Assembly: GCA_029582155.1 (NCBI GenBank)
Contig: CM055897.1
Location: 17,502,576 to 17,566,575 of the forward strand
Origin: Panopea generosa
Lineage: Eukaryota; Mollusca; Bivalvia; Adapedonta; Hiatellidae
Direction: 5' to 3'
Length of the DNA: 64,000 bases
Both the position numbers and the translations under genes were made by a program. The notes under the pieces were generated by a model. The model ran no database searches. It was not told where the DNA came from and saw only the letters and a program-made list of their open reading frames with translations. The first letter of the stretch is position 1; each line of letters opens with the position of its first letter. Shown here in pieces: positions 48,601-59,700 of this stretch.

Positions 48601-51600
48601 TAGGGAACCGTCGGTGGGGTTGGAGTTGGGGTTGTTTTGTTGGATTTTTTTTTGTATTTTTGTTTTATTTTTTGAATAAACTAATTTTGCGACTGTCAAC
48701 AAGGAAATATGGCACACAGTAATATCATGCAACTGCCCTCAAGACCCGCTGATGTATGTAAACAGACCATTTAACCAAATTGTGTTTATCATCAGGTAAT
48801 TGTTACTATTGCTATCATTGAGTAAACAGTTGACTTAAGTATGTTATATTCCTGGATATGTGATGAAGTTCTGATTATTTGTTAGATCTTCACTAACCGC
48901 AAGGCCTATTTTATGTAGGCATATAAAAATAGGTTAACTACGTCGTTAATGTATATACGAGTAAATTCACGTGTGTCTGGATATAAATGATTTACATACC
49001 ATGTACATTTTTTTAATCTATGTTTGTTCAATTAGCTTCGTTAATCATAGTATGTATTTTGTGTACATGAGCCAGCTAATAAAGACATTTTTTGCCGAAT
49101 AACCGAAATTATGTAGTTCTCGTCCACACGAAATGAAACTGCCCACCATTTACATATCGCAATTCCGGAAGGAGTTTGCATACCGTGACTTTATGCAACA
49201 TAACACTGCATTGCGTTTAGATGCTATATGGAGTCTTCTGTATTCAGATGAAACATATGGTGGATATTTCATTACATTTATTAAACGAGTTGGCAAAAAT
49301 ATATAACGCGAGGCTCTGTTTCTGCTGAGCATACTATCAGTCTGTATTTCAACAAGTTTAATAAATTAGATAGTAAATGAGCAAGAAAGTAAGATTTTTT
49401 TATCATATAACTGAAAAAAAAAGTAGATCTATATATATCGATCTATATATATATATCATATGTTTTTTACTGAGTCTTTATGGGAAACGAGATTTGCTGG
49501 ATTCTATAAATAACATTTTGTATCATTATATTGGTCTCTGTACGACGTAATGTGCCCAAATAATGTCATTTTACCATTACATATCGACGTCATTCGGAGT
49601 TTCGGCAAGTCGGAGAGTAGTTCGACACTTTACATACGAGAGCCGATTTATAATGCCAACACCAAACGATGAATCCAGGAGTATATTAAAATTATTTATC
49701 ACACTCCTGCACCGCAAATTATGTGATAAAATGTATTTAGTTTAATATATGTTCCTTGGTACTCTTAGTCTGTTAACAAGTACTGTACACACCTTATCTA
49801 CCTAAGTAACTGACTACTGCCCTGCATATTCATGACTGCAAATAAATACGTATAACCAATCAGCACCGAGACTACAGCTATAAATCCCTGGCATTTATGT
49901 TTCAGGTTACTTGTACCACGTGACGAAAGCAATTGTAGATGCCATGTACTTTCCTACTGACGCAGAAAAAAAGAAAAGTCAACAGTTCTTGAAGACCATC
50001 ACCAAACCATTCACCAATCTTATAATACGGGTACTTATATTCTAATACTATTTTAAAGCTACACAACCAGTATTTATGTCCTATCAAATCAATAGAACAA
50101 TCTGGTATAATTGAAACATTTAGAATTAATTGTAATTAAATCTAGCGCAAAAGATGTTTTGATTTTTGTTATTGTCGCCGATATTTGAATTAGACCTGAC
50201 CCATGAAATGGCGTGAATGATTTCTTAGTTATATCAGTAAACGTCCGGCAATCATCCGGCAATCATCGGTTAAATTCAGGTAAGCGATTAAATTTCAACA
50301 TAGATTTATACCGCCGATCTACATATATTCTTACGTAGCATAGTGATTATTTATGCGGATTGTCGCTCGGTCGATCAAAGTTCGATTCTCGAAAACGTAT
50401 TATATATTTTTGTTCATTTCCCCAGCAAAACTATGTTTCCTATAGTGATGCATTAACGGCTTCTAATATAACAAAAACGTAGGTTTCAACAAAACGAAAA
50501 AAATATATATTTATCTATATTTATTTATATCTTTGCACATATCTAGCGACCTTTCTAATACTGAAGGATTATAGAATTGAATCAGACAGATTACTCGGAA
50601 TCACCGGGATTTGTAAATAAGCAAAGAAAGCACGGTTTTCATTGTAGAACCATATATTTTTAAATATGGTAATACAGAGACAACACTTGACGAATGGAAT
50701 TATTTAATTGATGTATGATTACCATTTATTATAAATGTTATTACTAAAACATACAGTCGTATGTATAACATTCATCATGGGCACATGTCTAGGAATGTCA
50801 TGCTTTGAGTCTCTAACAACACATTTAATGGCATTGGCGTCCATTTAAAAGGTAGCAAAGATTAATTTCTAATTAATGGGATAAACACTTTTAATGTAAA
50901 TGTAGCAAACATTTTCCTTTAAATGTGATGTCTTGGAAACTATACACGTAGCAGTCCTCATTCAGATGTCATCAGTAGTTTGCAGGATGTGCTTCAGATA
51001 ATTGCGAGTACAGGGTTTCTTTAAAAAGTTAACACACTTGTTAGCAATAATCATCTTAATAGTTACTCGAACTGCACATTGAGCGCTCACGAGACAATTT
51101 AATAACAACAAAATCAGATATGACATTGATACTTTGCAGGTAGACAAGGGTGTACTCGAGGAGATAGCTAAAGGTGTGGAAGGCTCTCTGGATAAAAGCA
51201 TTATTAAACATTGCTGCAAGAAGAAAACTGTGTTAGTGAATCAATTCAACATAACCGAACCTGACAACCATACACTCGTTGAAGAATTTAAAAGTGTATG
51301 TGTAAAGAAATGTGAGTTCAACCTAGTTTTAATTCTATCCCAGATATATTTATAGAACATGTAATCGTTTGCAATTAATCAATAATTTATAGATAAATTA
51401 AATATCAATCGGTTTGGTACGAGCAATAAATGCTTCACATACAGATTTAGCGTTTTACCGTGGATAACATTTTCAAATTATGTAACGTGGAACATGTAAC
51501 AAGAGAAGTACTTTGTAACGTGAATCGTAGATAAAAGTTTGTTTGTCAGTGGCAAAAGAAAGTGAATTACTTCAAATGATGTATAATGTATCACAAAAGG

Positions 51601-52541
51601 TGTAGAGAATCTACAACATATGAAACTTAAAAAATTATATGCGAAATTTAGCTTTGGGTTAGTATTTATTTTCAAAGCTGAAATGATAAGTTTCTTTTTT
51701 ATTTTCAGGTAGATTTATGTTTGAATCAGTGACATGGACAGATTCGACAGTTGGTTTGGTTCTGTTATTATTGACCATTGTCTTAATAACAGCTAGCTTT
51801 ATCATACTTATAAGGACTCTGTATTCTATTTTGCGCGGACCAATTCTTGCTGTGATTAGGAAATTTATTAATTCTAATTTTCCGGGAAAACTAGCTGTGT
51901 TCACTGGTTATGTGGCAATTTTAATTGGAACTGGGACAACAATGGTGGTACAGTCCAGCTCAGTGGTAACTTCCTCTCTCACACCATTGGTCGGTGTAGG
52001 GATACTCTCTCTAGAACGGATGTATCCATTGACACTTGGTGCCAATTTGGGGACAACATTCACCGCAGTGGTAATAGCATTGTCCCAGAATGCTGAAGAC
52101 ATGCCAGTAGCATTTCACGTAGCGCTGTGTCATATGTTCTTCAACATATCAGCGGTGGCTTTATTTTATCCTCTACCGTTTATGAGAATTCCGATACGAA
52201 TGGCAAAAATTCTGGGGAACACTACCGCTAAATATCGTTGGTTTGGCATCTTCTATATGCTAGTGATGTTTATTCTGTTTCCATCAACGGTATTTGGATT
52301 GTCTGCCATCAGCTGGATTGCTTTGGCTGCTGTAACTGTACCGTTGGTCGTTTTGACCATTGTAGTTGTCACCATAAATATTTTACAAACTAAGAAACCC
52401 GAATATTTGCCGAAGAAATTAAGGACTTGGACATTCCTACCAATATGGTTGACGTCGCTGGCACCTTATGATAATGTCATCCAAAGACTTCTTCGTTGTT
52501 GCAATTGTAAGTGCCGTATACCAAATGAAAATGAAATCTAA
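42654..52541 (+). CDS. SLC34A: SLC34-type sodium-phosphate cotransporter, copy B (first exon not found)
   Basis: Exons 42654-42783, 45495-45626, 46281-46424, 48372-48563, 49906-50030, 51140-51311 and 51709-52541, with compatible phases; 575 aa from the first listed exon. That exon opens in phase 0 without a start codon (KSTSNADKG), as exon 2 of copy C does, so one coding exon is missing upstream. Seen: EDPW, first membrane segment with [17 protein letters not shown] in 46281-46424, GANIGTS and AGATVHD (electrogenic-type Ala, Ala, Asp) in 48372-48563, a short extracellular loop with NIT and NHT sequons, and QSSSVVTSS in the last exon. Role as for copy A: sodium-coupled phosphate uptake. The C-tail is short, Cys-rich, and ends NENEI, without the PDZ-like end of copy A. 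Two introns contain satellite arrays. AATAAA at 53014-53019. Confidence 0.9.
43370..45020. repeat. 34-bp minisatellite inside an intron of copy B
   Basis: About 48 copies of a monomer containing CACCAGGTATATAATCTGTC then CAAACTGCACCAGT. A block beginning CACCCTTCAC recurs at 43681 and 44428 (747 bp, 22 monomers). The array fills most of the intron 42784-45494. Minus-strand frames here are repeat artefacts. Confidence 0.95.
46680..48130. repeat. ACCCAT/ACACCC-rich minisatellite inside an intron of copy B
   Basis: Degenerate 6-12 bp units (CCATACACACCC) with a longer period of roughly 90 bp marked by GCCAAGCTATACACA (near 46943, 47032, 47284, 47497, 47688 and others). It lies in the intron 46425-48371. 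Open frames on both strands are artefacts. Confidence 0.92.
49225..49740. repeat. dispersed repeat of unknown class, copy 2
   Basis: Shares ordered blocks with 12825-13285 (TTTATTAAACGAGTTGGC, CAACAAGTTTAATAAATT, GGCAAGTCGGAGAG, GCACCGCAAATTATGTGATA). It lies in an intron of copy B and contains a TATATATCGATCTATATATA palindromic patch. Confidence 0.65.
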
Positions 52542-53013
52542 ACTAATAAGACATTTTCAAATGTGTCTAAATTGATAAGTATATGCTATTAATAAGGCCA
52601 TTGTATTATATGACATTTGATACTCTTCAGCTTTAATCTAGTCAATAACTTTGAATGTCATTATTGATCACTGACGCGTATTTCAGTTAATAATCTGATA
52701 TGGCTACTATATTTGGATTGCCGGCAGTCTCGGTAAATTTGAAGTGACGAAGGGCGAGACAACGAGTCTTGGGTCACCCGTAAACCAAGTTTAAGTTCCC
52801 AAGCGGTGGTTTTCGCCTTGCACTGACTGAGTTCAAAAGTGGTATCGCCTGTTGTCAGTCTTCCTGTATGTTTTATTGCATATAATGGTGTCATATTCAA
52901 AGTATTTTAGTGATGACCGTGTCATTTAAATGCTGTTTTAATTAAATTTCTACCTTTGTGCTAAATATTTGAACACTATTTGTATTCGTTGCTTGTAACC
53001 AATTGCAATATTG

Positions 53014-53019
53014 AATAAA
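53014..53019 (+). terminator. candidate poly(A) signal of copy B
   Basis: AATAAA 473 bases after the stop codon, followed by T-rich sequence. Confidence 0.5.
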
Positions 53020-53084
53020 TATGTTTATTAAAATGGTATAAATTGATATTTAAATGTTGAATGTTCAAGTGTTTTAATTTTCTG

Positions 53085-53303
53085 TTAAACTCTTTACTCC
53101 ATATGCATTTTAACTGGACTCTTCCAAACTCAAAAGCCACACATAGTCAATTTCCATGAATCGATACATTTTACCTATTTATTCTGATAGAGCAGCAAAC
53201 AGTGCAGAACCTGTTACGAGCAATCACAACTCGTTCTGCGCTGTTTCCAAATGCCTTTTATATTAGAGGTGTTCAAAGGTGTCCATATGAAGTAAAGGGT
53301 TAA
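53085..53303. mobile_element. piggyBac-like MITE, diverged copy
   Basis: Left end TTAAACTCTTTACTCCATAT, right end CATATGAAGTAAAGGGTTAA; the interior shares ATATTAGAGGTGTTCAAAGG with 24550-24790. Sits just past the 3' end of copy B. Confidence 0.8.
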
Positions 53304-56100
53304 GTGATATACTTTTACATTCAACTGCACGGACTTAATACTTTGATATGTATTAATCATTCATATTTTGCATGCGCTTTAGTAAGAAATTTTATTCAAC
53401 TTGGTATATGTGATTGTGTAACACCTGTAAGTTTATCTTCGGTGAACTTATATGGAAATCGCTTTATTCAAATTTCAAAATAATTATTATTTACGTAAAA
53501 TCATGTTTTAATTTTCTTGTTTTATCAGCCAGATATATTTCTACATGTTAATCCGTTAAGCAAATATCTACCCGCTTTATTGTCAATGTGATGACAGCTT
53601 AATTAACTTGTCTGTTCTTGTTTGAAAGCCACCAGTTTATAGTTAATCCCTGCGGCTATTATCAATTCAAAACTTGATACTAGGGGGAGTGTTGCTAAGA
53701 TTGGAAATACCCGCCAAAAAGTATGTTTTTAATTAGTTACTATAGGTCACATGTGCTAGTAATATGATACTTTGCTTAAAGCGCATTAAACATTTTTTAG
53801 TTATGAAATAAGAGTAAACGGTTTGGGAGTTAGTCGCAGAGGTGTACTTTAGTTTCGTTTTTTCAGTTTTCGAATTTTAACATTCACAATGTAGTCTTAA
53901 GTAAATCAGCGGTTTCAGACGCTTCGCGCGACGCGTGAATTCTACAGACATATATAACACTTAATGCTTAAGCAAGACTTCTAACTAATTTCTTATCCTT
54001 TTTACTACAAATAGGAACAATTACACCTATAGACAAGTATTTTATTATAAGTGACTATGCAGTTCTGTACATTATTATTATAGTTCATACCTGCGGACAT
54101 TCGATGTATTTTTTTCAACTACAAGTGTTTCTCCTGTTACATTGATATGATTGTATGAAAGTGTATATATTGTTATTTACTCAACAGATGTTTATGTTGT
54201 ATAATTACGTTTAATGAATATACAAATTGAAATAAAATGGCTGGACTTTACATCGAGTGTTTGTCTTCAATCATTACCGTCTTCAACCGTTACCGCCAGG
54301 ACAAAACATTTCATAGAGATTACAATTGTTTTATTACTATAACAGGTCTATAGTATAATGTTATTAGTATAATGTTACAACTTTCTATAAGTGTAAGTAT
54401 ACATTTTACATAATCGGCCACCAGGCTCCCAGGTAATGAAGATCTTAAATTTATTCTCAACTGAGTTTAGGCTCAAACAACAAATCAAAGTTTATGTTAA
54501 AAGAAAATTCAGGCTCCCATCAGTTGTTATTATCTTAACTCGGTTGAGTTTGAGCCCGAGAATTTTTAACCAACGAGGCATACAAAAGTCCAAATGTTTA
54601 ATGGTTTTGACACGGTTGTTTTATTATTTTTGTAAAGACATTTATTGATGAATTTGATTGTTTCGTCATCACATAGTAATTATCCTTTCTGAATCATGTT
54701 TTGTTATTATTTTTGATTCCCTTGGATCAATAATGATTTTGAACAGTTGTTATTATTTGTGTAAAGACATATCTCTTGGTGCATTTGATTGTTTATTTAT
54801 CGCATAACGGCGTATTGTTATATTATGTCCGGAAGGAAAGATAGTACGAAGCTGTTTATTTCAAGAGTGACCGATATGTAATGATGCTGTCAAAAAGGAA
54901 GCATGCATTATATAGAATCAAGAACACTAACTCATATAATAGTGATTGTGTAAACATATAACAGTAAAAGTTAATCAGTCAAACGCCGGTGCTAGCGGTT
55001 AATGTTTTTTCCAGTTCAGTACTGAGTTAAAGTTGGTAAATGTAACAGCGAAAATCACGCCTTTCCCTTAAACAGTTGTTCCATGACGTCAAAAAACTAT
55101 TAGAGTTATAATCTGTGACGTTTTTTTTATGTCACTATAAATCGCAAATATCGGCAAATTTAATGTACGATATTTAAAATTGATGCCCGGAGCAAGGGAT
55201 CAAGGAAGAGAACCTTCGCCATGTACACCTGCTAGATACAGTACCGAAACGTTGTTTTAAAAGTTGGTTTAGTGATTTTTCGTTTCGATTTTCATTTTAA
55301 ATGAAAACATTACTGGACATGAAGTTCTACTGTTTTAATGTCATCTGGAACTTATTAGGTCGCACTGATTTATATGACGGTGGCATAAATCCCTCGAAGA
55401 CAAAGATGGTCGGTGGAAACTACAAAATCTACACATGTATCCAAAATCGAAACGAAAAATCACTCAACCAACTTTTGAAACAACGTTCCGGTACTGTATA
55501 TAACAGATGCGCGTGACGTAGGCTCCCATCCTTGAAATATGACTGTGATCAGTATGATGAACAGAAACATATTCTATAAAGGTTCAATTTAACAGTAACG
55601 TCAAGAATATAGATATATTGATGTAAACTATAAGTGTTTCGTAAAAAATACAAACGATATTATTTGTTGTATGTATAATTACTCATGCTTTTGTTAATAC
55701 TTTATTAATAACAACATCGACGAATCAAAGTAAAGGCAACAGCGTATTCATACCATCGTGAAACATCGCGTATTTCCGTAGCCTCCGTAAAATAAACCTC
55801 GTGTATAGCTCCAGAATACTCCAACGCTATTCGTCTGTGTTACAAGTCTGTGTTCATTCGCGTGAATGTAACAAATTATGTATCCGTCATTAAGTTTAAT
55901 ATATGGCGTTATTATATCCATTTTATTTATACCCTCGATATGGGCCATGTTTATAGGGAAATTTAAAATACCAGTCTTTATTAACCAACGTTTATATTTT
56001 CAAAGTACATGTATATAAGGTGGCATAAGGTCCCCGCCATTTTATTTTATCATGTGACAAAAAGAAGTTCCAAAAAGGCGCCTTATTATGTGTATTTGTT
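53304..56100. other. intergenic between copies B and C
   Basis: AT-rich; no gene recognised. The only structured element found is the inverted repeat at 55237-55498. Confidence 0.45.
55237..55498. repeat. 262-bp element with 56-bp inverted ends
   Basis: Arms 55237-55292 and 55443-55498 begin TACAGTACCG and are reverse complements with three mismatches. They flank 150 bp of unrelated sequence. Probably a MITE. Confidence 0.85.
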
Positions 56101-56300
56101 TTAAACTTATTTATTTTACTTCGATTGTGAAACAAGTTCTTACAACTTAGGCAAATCACGCTCGAAGTCTTCCTGGATAGAACCAGTTCAAAGCATATGC
56201 GGAAAAAGTGCCTTCCTCAAGGACACTACATAGCGGAGGATCGAATCTACGACCCTCCGATCATGAGTTCGGTGCTCTACCACTGGACCACGCGCTCCAC
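56101..56300 (-). mobile_element. SINE family III, minus strand
   Basis: TTAAACTTATTTATTTTACT, GAAACAAGTTCTTACAACTT, AATCACGCTCGAAGTCTTCC and the head complement CACTGGACCACGCGCTCC. It lies about 360 bases upstream of the likely TATA box of copy C. Confidence 0.88.
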
Positions 56301-56664
56301 ACGGAGGTCTATTGCGTAGCATAAAGGCCGAGGTGATCATATTACGTATTTATATTTCAAGAACGTTAACAAAAACTAAGCATCATGTATTAAAAAAAAA
56401 ACGATTATTATTAAACCATAACACGTATTCACTTGTGAAAATAGGTATAAAATAACTTGAGATTTTTATACGTACAGACATATACGAGATAAGTTAAAAT
56501 GCATAATCACGGTTTAATTAAATTTTAACTTAACTTTTAACACATAAGTTCAAAAGGAGTTTGACATGTATATGATGAGCCACTGATCGTACCATATAGT
56601 TATGTTGTGTAGAGATAATTGATTATGTAAATGCAGTCAAAATTAAGATTTGTCATGTTTGAGA

Positions 56665-56672
56665 TATATAAA
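56665..56672 (+). promoter_or_regulatory. possible TATA box of SLC34 copy C
   Basis: TATATAAA in the run GAGATATATAAAAAAAAG, 76 bases before the ATG at 56741. The spacing is similar to copy A, but A/T-rich surroundings make a chance match possible. Confidence 0.45.
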
Positions 56673-56740
56673 AAAAAGATTTAAAGACTAGATAATGGAA
56701 ACAGAACCGGTTTTCAGTTCAGTTCGTAACAAATATTAAC

Positions 56741-59700
56741 ATGAATAACACCAATGATCACCAGGAGAGAAGTAACGGTGTGGAATTAAAATCTTTTAAT
56801 CAGGTATGTGTGCTTATTTTCATTATGAATATTTTATACAAGTGTTTGTGTATTTAGTATGTTTCGAACTAAAACTGCATGTAGATTGCTTATTATTGGT
56901 TATTATCAGTGCATCTATTAAAACGCACTAAATTCGTATTCCTTTCAAGAGATTGGAAGAGTGTATCATTGAGGAAAATAAGGATGAACCTGAAAACACA
57001 GCGAGTCCCAAAGATGACTAGAATCAGGACCAAGAAGGGCGTTAATGTTAAACCAAAGACTTTTATCTTAATTTTAAATAACATCATCTACCTATAAAAG
57101 TCGGAAATTTGTCTTTACCCGATGATACGTTAATACCGAGATACCGTAAAGAAGGACGCGCCAACTTCACGCCATGCACTATATCCGCCTGCTGCGTTAA
57201 TAGCGGAGGATCATGGGACTTTCGAGAGTTTGAACGTCCAAAATATAAAGTTAGAAAAAAATGAAATTATTCTCCTGATCAAGAAGTCATGTCAAAGCAT
57301 GCATCCCATATGCAGATGTAAGTAGAAATGTTATTTGGAAATGCAAACAGATATTACTTGGTTAAATAAAACTGCAAATCATTGCTGGCTTTCCTGCTAC
57401 ACCCAAAGTAACATCAGAGACACAAACACCTTCATCCTTTATCAAACATATTCCGAAATCTAAGCGTGTCATGAAACCACGTAAAACGATGACGGTATAC
57501 ATTGATCAGAAATCGCAAAGTCTGACGAACTCAGGTAATATCTCAAGTTTCACAAAGATATCGGGCTCTGATATACCTCAATCTTCTGTTCTCTGCGTAA
57601 GAAAAGAAGCTAGTCCCTGTGAAAAGTGAGTGTTACAGGGATGCAGCAGTAAGAGTCCTGTGACCCCATCACGTTGCACAGCTTGATAATAAAACCGACG
57701 ATGTCCCTTTATCAAAAGGCTGTAACGTGTAAAATTGAAAGTCCCATTAACATCTACTCTCCCACCCGATAAATTATCTATTAAAATATAATCATAAATG
57801 GAAGTTTCAAGGTTTAACATTGAATTTTGATGAGATTCTGAGATAAGTTTTATATAAATTCAGTCCTAACTCATTTTGCCTTCAATAAACTTTTAGTAAA
57901 AGCTGATGAAACTTCCTTCAAACGAAAGTTTTTTTCATTGACACAATTAATATTGCAGGTGAAAGAACGTGACGGCATGTTTCTACCGTTCTCAAAGCAT
58001 TCTCGTTTTGAATACTAATTGCTATATTTTAAAGTCCATGCTTCTGTTATGTGAATTCAATGCCCACAGCTAATTACGGACTGTAATGACAGCAATCAGT
58101 AATAATTTTGACACTGAATAATTTACATGTAATAATATACACAATAGACTATTGAACAGAGAAATGACATGAGTAAAAATTGTGCTATAGACGCACGACA
58201 AACATATAAACATCTCCGTCTTGTCATGTTCTTCGTTATTATTCTCTACACTGAGATACTTTGAAAACGCAAAACTCTTATTAAGCATGTCTGGGATGAG
58301 ATTGGTAGACGCATTAGCTCTCGGCCACCACTAAGAAACGTATATGAGCCTTGGGCCAGAAGTGGAACAATATTTCTCAACACTGTGTTGCAAATATTGT
58401 GCTTTCAACGAGGCGGCTATGTGTTGCCTGTATTGCTGTAAATGGCAGTTACAACCGCTGCTAATTGCAAAGTTGGTGATCTAGGATGTCGCTGTTTGAA
58501 ACGTTAATTCTCAGGGGATTGATAATATTTGGTAATAAAATTCACACAATATATTTGGCTTATATATGTGTGTATTGTTGCCAAATTTGATTAACATTGA
58601 TAAATACATAACTTGTTTGTTTTTACAAAATCTGACTTTTGCGTTTTTAAAGTCCCTCATTGTAGTTACTCTGGCTTTTACAGACTTATCTTATACATTT
58701 TCGAATAGCTTGGCTTGAAAAGGATGCATGGGCATTAAGACGGTTTTCCATTTTCGACCATGAGAATTAATCTACAGACATGCAGTCTAGATCGTGCTGA
58801 TGCGCATGCTTAGTAAAAATCCAAAACCGCTATGCGATGTGATTAGTTTATTGACTAATATAATATTCCGGGAATGTATTTTATGTTACCATATTAATAT
58901 TTGTATTTGTGTGATTGATAAGCATTGTAGCATTAAAGTAAAATTATTGTTGGGAAAAAGGAGTTACTTTAGTCCAGTTTATGTGAACATGCCAGTTTGA
59001 TCCAAAATTTGATTTCTACACTAAGTTTTCTATTTGGTGGATACTTTTTTTTATAGAGGCCAACTTGTATATATATAAACAATGTAATGGAGATTTGAAT
59101 AACAACACTATTTAATGTATGAACGTTACGACGGTTTGAAGTTGGAGATTACAAATAACTTGGATGTAACACAGATAAGAAATTGGAGATTATGACCTAA
59201 GATTTAAGGGGAAATGATATTAAGTCCATGAACATATCAAAGATAAAAAAGTTTAACATCATTAATGAAAATTTCAGGAACAGTACTATGAAATTGATTA
59301 ATATAATAATTAAGTTTCAGACAAACATTTTTTCAGAAAAAGAATGTAATTTTATGATAGGATGGAAGGGTTAAAATAGGACTCTTTTATAATAACGTGT
59401 GTAAGTTTTATAACTTAAAATTGAAGTATACTGCAATCAGAATTTTTTTTTGTCATTTTCGAGTGTATTCGAGCGAACTGGGAAATGGCCGAGTGTTGTT
59501 CCGATTGAGGAAACTGTTGCCTTCATCCCTTATGCCTCAAAACTATTTTGAACAACTTAACTACAAATTCATTATTCATTATCGTTTGTATATTCTTCTT
59601 TTGTTTGAGATATCAATCTTTTTTATTCTTCTCATTTTTTTCACATAAAAGTTTGAAAAAAGTATCGGTTAACAGGATTGTGACGTCACTGTAACTTTAT

